A stretch of 5,852 nucleotides of DNA from Dehalococcoidia bacterium (GCA_028715025.1 JAQTLG010000118.1:1-5852); one strand, 5' to 3'. Counted from the first letter of the stretch, positions 1 through 5,763 are shown. A program made the numbers and translations. Notes: a model not told the origin generated them from the sequence alone.

Positions 1-1
1 G

Positions 2-874
2 CCGCTGTACGGCGTCAAAATGGCGGTTGAACAGGCCCAGGTGTCCCTGGCGACATCGGACATCGACAGGGCGGAGATATATGCCAAGCTGGCTGAGAAG
101 AGGGCACAGGAGATAGAGGCCCTGGCTCGGCAGGGGAAAGCCGAGTATCTGGTCAGCACTTCGGCCAAAATGGACTATCAGCTCGAGCAGGCCGAGACCT
201 ATATCAACAGATTCCAGACGGCCAATGTGGCCGCTCCCGCACCGACGAGGGAAGCTGCTACCACCACAGCACCTGACGGCGAGACATCCAGCCAGCCCAC
301 ACAGACAGCGCCCGAGCCCACCATCCAGGCAAAACCTTATACTGCCACCGACACGGATAAGCCACAGGTCCCGCCACCCGGAACGTCACCCACAAACACG
401 ACCGATCAGCCTGTCTGGACCGGTCCCACCATCGAAAGCAACGTCGGCGGCGGGAAAACAGCGGACGGCAAAACGACCGTAAAACAGCCGGTGCCCGCAT
501 CACGCGCCACGGTGAACGTCAACAAAGCCAAAAACGCTTTGAACTCAAGCACAGCCAAGAGCCTGGCCACGCTGCAGGATGCTCTGGATAAAGCGCCCGA
601 ATCAGCCAAACCGGCCATCATCCAGGCCATCGAACGGGTTAAAAAAGCCAACCAGTGGTCGCAGAGCAATTCCAATATCGGCCAGGACAATAAGCCTCAA
701 ATAATCCAGCCCGGGCCGAAGTATGTACCACCAACGACCAACAGGTCGACCGATACCAACACCACTACCAACACAACCACAAATACGGTCAAGCCCACGG
801 TCGTACTGCCCTATACGCAGAAATTGCTGCCTTCCACCTCGGACAACAACTCCACCAGGCTGTTATATAAATAG
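2..874 (+). CDS. DUF5667 domain protein with Thr/Pro/Asn-rich tail, 5'-partial
   Basis: The reading frame is open to the left edge of the window, and the codons before the first ATG (position 20) read PLYGVK. This, with the following AVEQAQVSL and the helix ending in EALARQGK, is the usual start of the DUF5667 region (family pattern: PLY-x-VK-x-AVE, then a charged helix). The gene therefore begins upstream and the ATG at 20 is an internal Met. The visible part is 290 residues. After the helical domain (about the first 75 residues) comes a long low-complexity linker rich in Thr, Pro, Ser and Ala. A second short helical block follows (KSLATLQDALDKAPESAKPA, encoded near 559-618), which resembles the C-terminal block of DUF5667 proteins. 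The tail is Asn/Thr-rich (about 739-788) and ends in LLYK. Such composition fits an exported or surface protein, but the signal sequence would lie outside the window. The molecular function of the family is not known. In related genomes such genes often follow an ECF sigma factor gene; that cannot be checked here. Confidence 0.75.
   Translation, partial: PLYGVKMAVEQAQVSLATSDIDRAEIYAKLAEKRAQEIEALARQGKAEYLVSTSAKMDYQLEQAETYINRFQTANVAAPAPTREAATTTAPDGETSSQPTQTAPEPTIQAKPYTATDTDKPQVPPPGTSPTNTTDQPVWTGPTIESNVGGGKTADGKTTVKQPVPASRATVNVNKAKNALNSSTAKSLATLQDALDKAPESAKPAIIQAIERVKKANQWSQSNSNIGQDNKPQIIQPGPKYVPPTTNRSTDTNTTTNTTTNTVKPTVVLPYTQKLLPSTSDNNSTRLLYK
739..788 (+). repeat. Low-complexity Asn/Thr codon stretch
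   Basis: This stretch of AAC/ACC/ACA-type codons encodes a run made almost only of Thr and Asn (TDTNTTTNTTTNT) near the C-terminus of the DUF5667 protein. It is an imperfect low-complexity repeat within the coding sequence, likely a flexible extracytoplasmic spacer, and is not a mobile or CRISPR repeat. Such tracts are prone to length variation between strains. Confidence 0.6.
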
Positions 875-902
875 AATCGATATCCAAAATTTTATTTAAT
901 TC

Positions 903-920
903 GGGCGCTGGTATGCGCCT
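903..920 (+). other. Small hairpin just upstream of the DUF4349 ribosome site
   Basis: The bases GGCGC (904-908) and GCGCC (915-919) form a perfect 5-bp stem around a 6-base loop, and a G-T pair (903/920) can extend it. No T-run follows, so it is not an intrinsic terminator. It ends two bases before the AGGGAGG ribosome site (922-928). The 59-base gap between the two genes (875-933) is otherwise AT-rich and shows no convincing -35/-10 pair, so the DUF4349 gene may be read from the upstream promoter. A regulatory role for the hairpin is only a guess. Confidence 0.35.
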
Positions 921-922
921 CA

Positions 923-928
923 GGGAGG
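923..928 (+). promoter_or_regulatory. Ribosome binding site that sets the DUF4349 start
   Basis: GGGAGG lies five bases before the ATG at 934. The in-frame ATG at 913 has no such site and would add seven charged residues (MRLREDR) in front of an otherwise standard signal peptide. The start at 934 is therefore preferred. Confidence 0.8.
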
Positions 929-933
929 ATCGA

Positions 934-1836
934 ATGAACCGATCGGCAAAATATGCACTGCTGCTGGCACTGGTCGCCGCGCTGATAATCCCGGCCGCCT
1001 GTGCCCAGAAAAGCGTGAATGAGAGCAATACCACTTGGGCCGGAATGACGCCGGCCCCGGCGCCGGCGTCCGCGCCGTCCTTTCTGGCTGGAGAAAGGTC
1101 AACAGAAACTGCATCGTATGATTACGCCAAAGACGCAAACGGCGTAGACGATGCCGGCATAGACCGGAAAATAGTCAGGACGGGCTCCATGAGCATGGAG
1201 GTGGAGGACATCAGCAAAGCGCAGGCCGAGATCGCCGATATCGCCGTTCAGTACGACGGGTACGTGGTCACATCAAACCTGAACGCAGATAAAGAACACC
1301 CCAACGGATTCATCTCGTTCAGGGTCCCCGCCGGGAAATTCGACGACGCACTGGTCAGGTTGCGTCAGCTGGCGGTCAAGGTAACCCATGAAAACACCAG
1401 CAGCCAGGATGTAACCGAGCAGTACACGGATTTAAAAGCACAGCTGAGCAACTACGAGGCCACCGAGGCCCAGTACCTGGAGCTGCTTAAAAAGGCCGAC
1501 AACGTTAAGGACATGCTGGAGGTGCAGCGTGAGCTGTCCAGCGTCAGGGGCAATATCGAGAGGATCAAAGGGCGTATGCAATACCTGGAGAAGACATCGG
1601 ACACGTCCCTCATCGAGGTCAGCCTGAGCAAGTCAATGCCCATCGGCGAAAGCACCTGGGACATTTCAGGTGTTTTCAAGGGCGCGGTGGACGGATTAAT
1701 CGCCTTCGGCAAAGTGCTGCTAAGCGTATTGATCTGGCTGCTGGTCTTCTCCCCGGTCTGGATCATAGCGCTGGTAATAATCTTCATAGTCAGGCGCAGA
1801 AAAAAGGCCAAAAGCGGCGCTTCGACGACCAAGTAA
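934..1836 (+). CDS. DUF4349 domain membrane-anchored protein
   Basis: This 300-residue protein has a typical export signal: MNRSAK, a hydrophobic core to about residue 22, then Cys23. The sequence before Cys23 (PAAC) is only a loose lipobox, so it may be a lipoprotein or be cut by signal peptidase I. A Pro/Ala-rich linker spans about 38-50. The DUF4349 domain follows: RKIVRTGSMSMEV (78-90), an FRVPAGKFDDAL segment (129-140), VTEQYTDLKAQL (160-171) and a coiled coil with LEVQRELSSVRGNIERIKGR (195-214). A strong transmembrane helix (about 258-286) is followed by a basic RRRKKAK tail, which fits a C-terminal anchor with the tail in the cytoplasm. Length and domain order match the family. DUF4349 proteins are widespread in bacterial envelopes and their biochemical role is not established. 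It lies 59 bases after the DUF5667 gene and is followed by a strong terminator. The family call is firm; function is unknown. Confidence 0.9.
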   Translation: MNRSAKYALLLALVAALIIPAACAQKSVNESNTTWAGMTPAPAPASAPSFLAGERSTETASYDYAKDANGVDDAGIDRKIVRTGSMSMEVEDISKAQAEIADIAVQYDGYVVTSNLNADKEHPNGFISFRVPAGKFDDALVRLRQLAVKVTHENTSSQDVTEQYTDLKAQLSNYEATEAQYLELLKKADNVKDMLEVQRELSSVRGNIERIKGRMQYLEKTSDTSLIEVSLSKSMPIGESTWDISGVFKGAVDGLIAFGKVLLSVLIWLLVFSPVWIIALVIIFIVRRRKKAKSGASTTK

Positions 1837-1848
1837 TCCATCCGAGAA

Positions 1849-1857
1849 TGTTATAAT
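1849..1857 (+). promoter_or_regulatory. Extended -10 promoter overlapping the terminator
   Basis: TGTTATAAT is a perfect match to the extended -10 consensus TGnTATAAT. No good -35 hexamer is found at 16-18 bp upstream (CCAAGT at 1829-1834 for a 17-bp spacer), which extended -10 promoters can tolerate. The predicted transcription start is near 1864, giving a leader of about 33 bases to the ATG at 1897. Transcripts starting there would lack most of the left arm of the terminator (only CAGC/GCTG, 4 bp, can pair) and so escape termination. The hexamer could also arise by chance from the A/T-rich flank of the terminator. Confidence 0.5.
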
Positions 1858-1893
1858 AAAGGGCAGCGCTCCAAAGGCTGCCCTTTATTTATT
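1855..1893 (+). terminator. Strong intrinsic terminator after the DUF4349 gene
   Basis: AATAAAGGGCAGC (1855-1867) pairs perfectly over 13 bp with GCTGCCCTTTATT (1877-1889) around a 9-base loop, and the T-rich stretch TTTATTTATT (1884-1893) forms the tail. The upstream arm is preceded by an A/T-rich run (TTATAATAAA), so the structure could also work on the opposite strand. It lies 18 bases after the stop codon at 1834-1836 and ends only about four bases before the next start codon. Confidence 0.9.
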
Positions 1894-1896
1894 CAC

Positions 1897-2355
1897 ATGG
1901 ACTTTGCAGTATACGAAGATACGCCGCGGACCGATATATGGATACGGGCCATTTTTTTTCTGCCCGCCCTGATCATTCTGGCTACGGTCGTTATAATGCC
2001 GGCTGAAGAGCCGTGGGTGCCTGTCTTCCTGGTCTTATTAGCTTTAATAGTCGTCGGCCTTCCTTTTTTATTAATACCCACGAAGTTGAGCATACTGAAC
2101 TCGGCCATTCGTATCGGATTCCGTCTACCGTTTGCGTTCCTTATTCCCTTTAACACAGTCACCACGCTACGGCCTTCGCGCTGGTCGACCGTCGGTATCA
2201 ATCTGCCCACCAACCTTTCTTTAAAAAACGCGGTCGAAATCGTCCGCAAGCACCGCCTGTCGGTCACCATAACTCCATCTGATAAAGAAGCCTTTTTAGC
2301 CGGCTTCAACAAGGCATTTACAGAGTGGCGGACATACGAGGTGAGAGGTCAATGA
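1897..2355 (+). CDS. Small two-helix membrane protein with bacterial PH-like domain
   Basis: This 152-residue protein has two hydrophobic segments (about 16-34 and 40-60), then a soluble domain starting at PTKLSIL (61-67). The pattern of that domain (IRIGF at 71-75, a FLIPFNTVTTLRP strand-turn at 81-93, IGIN-type strand, a hydrophobic strand LSVTITPSD at 121-129 and the final helix KEAFLAGFNKAF at 130-141) resembles bacterial PH domain proteins, where 'P-x-D-x-x-x-F-x-x-x-L' closes the fold. Ligand and partner are unknown. The start is the first ATG; the frame is open back to the stop of the DUF4349 gene but offers no ATG, GTG or TTG further upstream. No Shine-Dalgarno site lies at normal spacing, and the terminator ends just before it. 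Its last four bases overlap the mtnA start (ATGA), so the two are probably translationally coupled. The link to methionine salvage is by position only. The PH assignment is from pattern memory, not a profile search. Confidence 0.75.
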   Translation: MDFAVYEDTPRTDIWIRAIFFLPALIILATVVIMPAEEPWVPVFLVLLALIVVGLPFLLIPTKLSILNSAIRIGFRLPFAFLIPFNTVTTLRPSRWSTVGINLPTNLSLKNAVEIVRKHRLSVTITPSDKEAFLAGFNKAFTEWRTYEVRGQ

Positions 2356-3407
2356 AACCGATCCAATGGTCGGGCGGCAAGCTCAGACTGCTTGACCAGA
2401 CTGCACTGCCGCATCAGGAGATATATCTCGAGATCTCCGACTACAGGGAGGCTGTTCGCGCCATTAAGGCCCTTCAGGTGCGCGGCGCCCCGGCCATCGG
2501 CATCGCCGCAGGCTACGGCATAGCGCTGGGAGCGCGGTCGATCAAGGCATCATCGATAAAAGCTTTTCAAAAGGAAATGGAGCATGTCCTTGAAGATTTC
2601 GCAGCTTCCAGGCCCACGGCGGTCAACCTTTTCTGGACCATAAACAGGATGAGGCGGGCGCTTTCAACGGCTGACTCGCGGGGGGAAGCCGTGGAAGCGC
2701 TGGAAAAAGAGGCGCGCCTGATCCAGAGGCAGCAGTCCGCGGCTATGGCCGTTCTGAGCCGCATCGGGTCATCCCTTATCGACGATAATTGCACTATACT
2801 GACCCATTGCAACACGGGACAGCTGGCCACGGGCGTGGAATACGGCACTGCGCTGGGTGTGATCAAGGCCGCGGCCGAACAGGGGAAAAAGGTGTCGGTG
2901 TACGCCGATGAGACGCGTCCCCTGTTGCAGGGCGCGCGCCTCACCACCTGGGAGCTGGAGCGGCTGAAAATACCCGTCACGCTTATAACCGACAGCATGG
3001 CCGGCCATTTTATCAGCCGGGGTAAAATCGACTGCGTTCTGGTGGGGGCGGACCGCATCGCCGCCAACGGCGATACCGCCAACAAGATCGGCACCTACTC
3101 CGTAGCGGTGCTGGCCGGGGAAAACGGTATCCCCTTTTACGTGGCCGCGCCCCTCAGTTCCATAGATATCTCAATAGTCTCGGGCGACCACATACCCATC
3201 GAGGAGAGAGGCCGGGAAGAGGTGCTGGAATTCCAGGGGCAAAGGATCGCCCCTCAGAAGGTGCGTGCGGCAAACCCGGCTTTCGACGTTACTCCCCACA
3301 GATACATAACGGCCATTGTGACCGAGAAAGGCATCATCAGGCCGCCATATAAACGTAATCTTAAATCCGCCATGCAGGAGGGCCAACAATGCAGGAAGCC
3401 AGGGTAG
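2352..3407 (+). CDS. mtnA: S-methyl-5-thioribose-1-phosphate isomerase
   Basis: This enzyme (351 residues, normal family length) converts 5-methylthioribose-1-phosphate to 5-methylthioribulose-1-phosphate in the cytoplasm, the second step of methylthioadenosine salvage. The family signatures are all present: RGAPAIGIAAGYG (44-56), THCNTGQLATGVEYGTALGV (151-170) with the catalytic Cys153, DETRPLLQGARLTTWEL (186-202), VGADRI (231-236) with the catalytic Asp234, NGDTANKIGT (239-248), and IPFYVAAPLSSID (260-272). The Cys and Asp pair and the substrate loops set it apart from the related eIF2B regulatory subunits. The start at 2352 is preferred over the ATG at 2325 because GAGGTGA (2338-2344) sits seven bases upstream and because MKPIQWSGGKLRLLDQT is the usual N-terminus. 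It overlaps the PH-domain gene by four bases and mtnP by 19. The last 15 or so residues go beyond the PPYKRNL end of the conserved domain and may exist only because of that overlap. Many homologues can also act on 5-deoxyribose-1-phosphate. Confidence 0.97.
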   Translation: MKPIQWSGGKLRLLDQTALPHQEIYLEISDYREAVRAIKALQVRGAPAIGIAAGYGIALGARSIKASSIKAFQKEMEHVLEDFAASRPTAVNLFWTINRMRRALSTADSRGEAVEALEKEARLIQRQQSAAMAVLSRIGSSLIDDNCTILTHCNTGQLATGVEYGTALGVIKAAAEQGKKVSVYADETRPLLQGARLTTWELERLKIPVTLITDSMAGHFISRGKIDCVLVGADRIAANGDTANKIGTYSVAVLAGENGIPFYVAAPLSSIDISIVSGDHIPIEERGREEVLEFQGQRIAPQKVRAANPAFDVTPHRYITAIVTEKGIIRPPYKRNLKSAMQEGQQCRKPG

Positions 3408-4252
3408 GAATAATCGGGGGCAGCGGCCTTTATCATCTGGAAGGCATGACACACATGAGGGAGGTGCGCTTATCGACACCGTTCGGCAACCCCAGCGACG
3501 CCATAACGCTGGGCAATATCGAAGGGGTGCATGCTGCCTTCCTGCCGCGGCACGGCGTGGGCCACAGGATCAGCCCATCCGAGCTGCCGTCCAGGGCCAA
3601 TATCTATGCCCTCAAATCGCTGGGCGTGGAATATATCATCGCCATCTCCACCGTCGGCAGCCTCAAGGAGAAGATCAAACCCATGGACATCGTCATACCG
3701 GACCAGATCATCGACCGCACCTTCCTGCGGCCGAACACCTTTTTCGGAAACGGGATAGTCGGGCACGTGGCCTTCGCCGATCCCTATTGCCCGCATTTAA
3801 GCGACGTGCTGTACGACGCCGCCCACCGCAACGATATACGCGTCCATGACGGCGGCACCGTGATAGTCATGGAGGGTCCGCAGTTCTCCACGCGAGCAGA
3901 ATCGGAATTGTACAGGTCCTGGGGCGCCGACATTATTTTGATGACCGCGCTGCCCGAGGCCAAGCTGGCCAGGGAAGCCGAGATATGCTACGGCATGATG
4001 GCCATCGTCACGGACTACGATTGCTGGAACGAGCTGAGCGAGACCATCTCCGCCGATATGGTCGTATCGAATCTCAGAAAAAGCCTTCAGGTCGCCAAGA
4101 AGGTGCTGCGACACGCCATCGTCAACCTGCCCGAGAAAAGAGAGTGCAGTTGCGGACACGCGCTGGAAAATGCCATAATAACTGCCCCCGAATTGATACC
4201 TGAGAAAGCCCGGAAAGACCTCGACATTATCATCGGGAAATACATTAAATAA
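3389..4252 (+). CDS. mtnP: S-methyl-5'-thioadenosine phosphorylase
   Basis: This 287-residue enzyme splits methylthioadenosine with phosphate into adenine and methylthioribose-1-phosphate, which MtnA then uses. It has the PNP/MTAP type-2 fold signatures: GGSGLY (10-15) for phosphate, RHG (54-56) with PSELPSRANIYALK (63-76), the STVGSLKEKIKPMDIVIPDQ stretch (87-106), GGTVIVMEGPQFSTRAES (155-172) and Met185. The base-recognition motif TDYDCW (208-213) has Asp209 and Asp211, as in adenosine-type MTA phosphorylases; hypoxanthine/guanine-type enzymes have Asn there. A CSC motif (253-255) near the C-terminus resembles the Cys-x-Cys of several archaeal and bacterial MTAPs. The start is set by AGGAGGG (3376-3382), six bases before the ATG, inside the end of mtnA. 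The next gene begins 16 bases after its stop. MTA would come from polyamine synthesis or other SAM-consuming reactions. Activity on 5'-deoxyadenosine from radical SAM enzymes is possible. Confidence 0.96.
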   Translation: MQEARVGIIGGSGLYHLEGMTHMREVRLSTPFGNPSDAITLGNIEGVHAAFLPRHGVGHRISPSELPSRANIYALKSLGVEYIIAISTVGSLKEKIKPMDIVIPDQIIDRTFLRPNTFFGNGIVGHVAFADPYCPHLSDVLYDAAHRNDIRVHDGGTVIVMEGPQFSTRAESELYRSWGADIILMTALPEAKLAREAEICYGMMAIVTDYDCWNELSETISADMVVSNLRKSLQVAKKVLRHAIVNLPEKRECSCGHALENAIITAPELIPEKARKDLDIIIGKYIK

Positions 4253-4268
4253 CAGGAGTCATATATCC

Positions 4269-5291
4269 GTGCCCGAGTTCAACTGCGCTGCCACGATCAT
4301 AGGCGGAATGCCGGATAAAGATGCGGCCGCATCCTGCGCCGCGATAAGCAAACACCTGGTAGACCTGCCTGCCTGGCCGCAGCTGCCATTCCGCTCGAAC
4401 CTGGAGAACATGTACGTCCAGTACAGCCAGGGGTTCCCCGGCATCGCCGTGGACGGCCAGAAGCTGCACATCGAACGTGGGGCGGACCTCGATCGCGGTA
4501 TCGAACGGCTTTATTACGACTGGAGCGAAAATAAAACAGGCGGCTATGCCATCGATAAAGAATATGCATCGGGCCTGCACTACATGGCATCTCACACGTC
4601 AGCAACACTGCCGGTAGTTAAAGGACAGATCACCGGCCCGATAAGCTGGGGCCTGTGCGTTACCGACGGCTCGGGCAAGGGCATAATCTACGATGAAACG
4701 CTGGCCGATGCGGTCAGCAAATTCCTCAAGCTGAAAGCAATCTGGCTGGAAGGCTTCATGCGTTCCTTCTCCAGGCAGACGGTTATCTTTCTGGATGAAC
4801 CGTACCTGGCGTCCCTGGGCTCGGCCTTCGTAGCATTGCCCAACGAGCAGATTACAAGCCAGTTAAACGAGGTTCTGAGCGGCCTAAAAGGCGTCAAGGG
4901 CATCCATTGCTGCGGTGGAACAGACTGGTCGCTGCTGCTCGGACTGCCCATAGACGTTATCAGCTTCGATGCCTATAACTACCTGGATTCGATACTGTGT
5001 TACCAGCAGGATCTGCTGTCCCACGTCCGCAGGGGCCGCGCCATAGCCTGGGGCATTGTTCCCAATGATGAGGAAGCACTGAAAAAAGAGACCCCGGCCA
5101 GCCTCTTCGACAGGTTCGGGGACGCGCTGTCGCATCTGACCGGGGATGGGATTTCCATACGACAGGTGGTCAGGCAGAGCCTGGTCACACCGAGCTGCGC
5201 GCTTCTGTCCCTTACTCATGACGGGGAAGAATATGTTTATAATTTGTTAACGGAGCTGTCATCCTGGGCGAGGCGAAAATATGGTTCATAA
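4269..5291 (+). CDS. Core methionine synthase, MetE C-terminal-domain type (MesB-like)
   Basis: This 340-residue protein corresponds to the catalytic C-terminal half of cobalamin-independent methionine synthase and lacks the N-terminal MetE half. Visible MetE/UROD-superfamily landmarks are KGQITGPISWGL (118-129), IFLDEP (173-178) and the presumed zinc/homocysteine site: His213 and Cys215 (HCC), an acidic residue at 234 (DVISFDAY, 229-236) and Cys310 in TPSCAL. Length and shape match the 'core MetE' described from Dehalococcoides mccartyi and grouped as MesB, which takes the methyl group from the corrinoid iron-sulfur protein of the Wood-Ljungdahl pathway instead of methyl-folate. The position equivalent to the zinc ligand Glu of MetE is Asp here. 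The start is GTG, supported by AGGAG (4254-4258) ten bases upstream; the next ATG would remove 13 residues. It follows mtnP by 16 bases, so it is likely cotranscribed with the salvage genes. A paralogous methyltransferase acting on another thiol is the main alternative. Confidence 0.8.
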   Translation: MPEFNCAATIIGGMPDKDAAASCAAISKHLVDLPAWPQLPFRSNLENMYVQYSQGFPGIAVDGQKLHIERGADLDRGIERLYYDWSENKTGGYAIDKEYASGLHYMASHTSATLPVVKGQITGPISWGLCVTDGSGKGIIYDETLADAVSKFLKLKAIWLEGFMRSFSRQTVIFLDEPYLASLGSAFVALPNEQITSQLNEVLSGLKGVKGIHCCGGTDWSLLLGLPIDVISFDAYNYLDSILCYQQDLLSHVRRGRAIAWGIVPNDEEALKKETPASLFDRFGDALSHLTGDGISIRQVVRQSLVTPSCALLSLTHDGEEYVYNLLTELSSWARRKYGS

Positions 5292-5304
5292 ACGACCGCT
5301 GAAT

Positions 5305-5333
5305 TTGAATTCTACGGCCGCATTAGCGATAAT
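5305..5333 (+). promoter_or_regulatory. Sigma70-like promoter for the basic protein gene
   Basis: TTGAAT (5305-5310; 4 of 6 matches to TTGACA) and GATAAT (5328-5333; 5 of 6 matches to TATAAT) are separated by exactly 17 bases. The predicted start is near 5340, giving a leader of about 37 bases that contains AGGTGAT (5365-5371) before the ATG at 5377. The 85-base gap (5292-5376) has no hairpin with a T-run, so read-through from the methionine-synthase gene is also possible. Confidence 0.5.
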
Positions 5334-5376
5334 AAATAACGAGTTCTATATAAGGTAAAATATTAGGTGATATAAG

Positions 5377-5763
5377 ATGAACAAACGCAAGAAAATGGCC
5401 CTGCTCAAGCACCGCCGCAAGAGGAAAAAGTTTGAAGAGCGCAGGAAGGCTCTGAACCTCGCTTCCGGCGCGGTAACCAAACCGGCTGTCAAGACAGCTG
5501 CCAGGAAAGAGATCGAGATACCCAAGCCCGTCAAAGCGCTGGCCGATATGCTTAAAACGCCGCCCGCTAAAAAGCCGGCGGTCAAAAAAGAGAAGCCCGA
5601 GCCGGTGAAGGCTGAAGCGGCTGAAAAGGTGGAAAAGACAAAGAAAGCGCCGGCTAAAAAGAAAGCCAGCCCGGCATCCGGATCTACTACGGCAGCCAAG
5701 GCGCCAGCGCCTAAAAAGCCTGCCATCCGGAAAAAGAAGCCAGAGTCCACCGAAGGGGGTTGA
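5377..5763 (+). CDS. Highly basic protein: bS22/mS38-like N-terminus plus Lys/Ala/Pro-rich tail
   Basis: This 128-residue protein has 41 Lys or Arg residues (32%). Residues 1-25 are a basic helix (MNKRKKMALLKHRRKRKKFE and on to RRKAL). The core R-K-K-M-x-x-x-K-H-R (4-13) has the same spacing as the signature of the very small ribosomal protein bS22 and the mitochondrial mS38/AURKAIP1/COX24 domain (R-K-R-M-x-x-x-K-H-R). From about residue 30 on it is low complexity, with repeated Lys-Pro-Ala units: PAKKPAVKK (63-71), APAKKK (91-96) and APKKPAIRKKK (111-121), as in bacterial histone-H1-like tails; a short KALADMLKTP helix sits at 53-62. It has no signal peptide or membrane segment, so it likely binds nucleic acid in the cytoplasm. 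The start has a strong site, AGGTGAT, five bases before the ATG. Its stop overlaps the next start by one base (TGATG). A ribosome-associated role is an inference from a short motif; a nucleoid protein is the alternative. Confidence 0.7.
   Translation: MNKRKKMALLKHRRKRKKFEERRKALNLASGAVTKPAVKTAARKEIEIPKPVKALADMLKTPPAKKPAVKKEKPEPVKAEAAEKVEKTKKAPAKKKASPASGSTTAAKAPAPKKPAIRKKKPESTEGG

Noticed and set aside
20..22. ATG at 20 as the start of the first gene
   Set aside because: The frame continues to the window edge and the residues before it (PLYGVK) belong to the conserved DUF5667 motif, so the Met is internal.
739..788. Possible tandem repeat or CRISPR-like array
   Set aside because: The repetition is only codon-level Asn/Thr bias within a coding frame, without regular spacers.
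1837..1896. SAM riboswitch, T-box or other leader controlling the methionine-related operon
   Set aside because: The space before the operon is only 60 bases and is taken up by a simple terminator hairpin; no room or motif for an aptamer is seen.
1893..2312. A 139-residue open frame on the - strand opposite the PH-domain gene
   Set aside because: The + strand product has two coherent membrane helices and a PH-like pattern and overlaps mtnA by ATGA; the antisense product is basic without recognisable domains.
2325..2351. Earlier in-frame ATG for mtnA
   Set aside because: It has no ribosome site, would add nine residues not expected for the family, and would lengthen the overlap with the upstream gene; 2352 has GAGGTGA seven bases upstream.
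2567..3094. A 175-residue open frame on the - strand
   Set aside because: It lies wholly inside mtnA, whose catalytic motifs are intact on the + strand; no domain is recognisable in the antisense product.
3389..4252. Purine nucleoside phosphorylase or methylthioinosine phosphorylase instead of MTA phosphorylase
   Set aside because: The TDYDCW motif with two Asp residues fits adenine recognition, and mtnA lies directly upstream.
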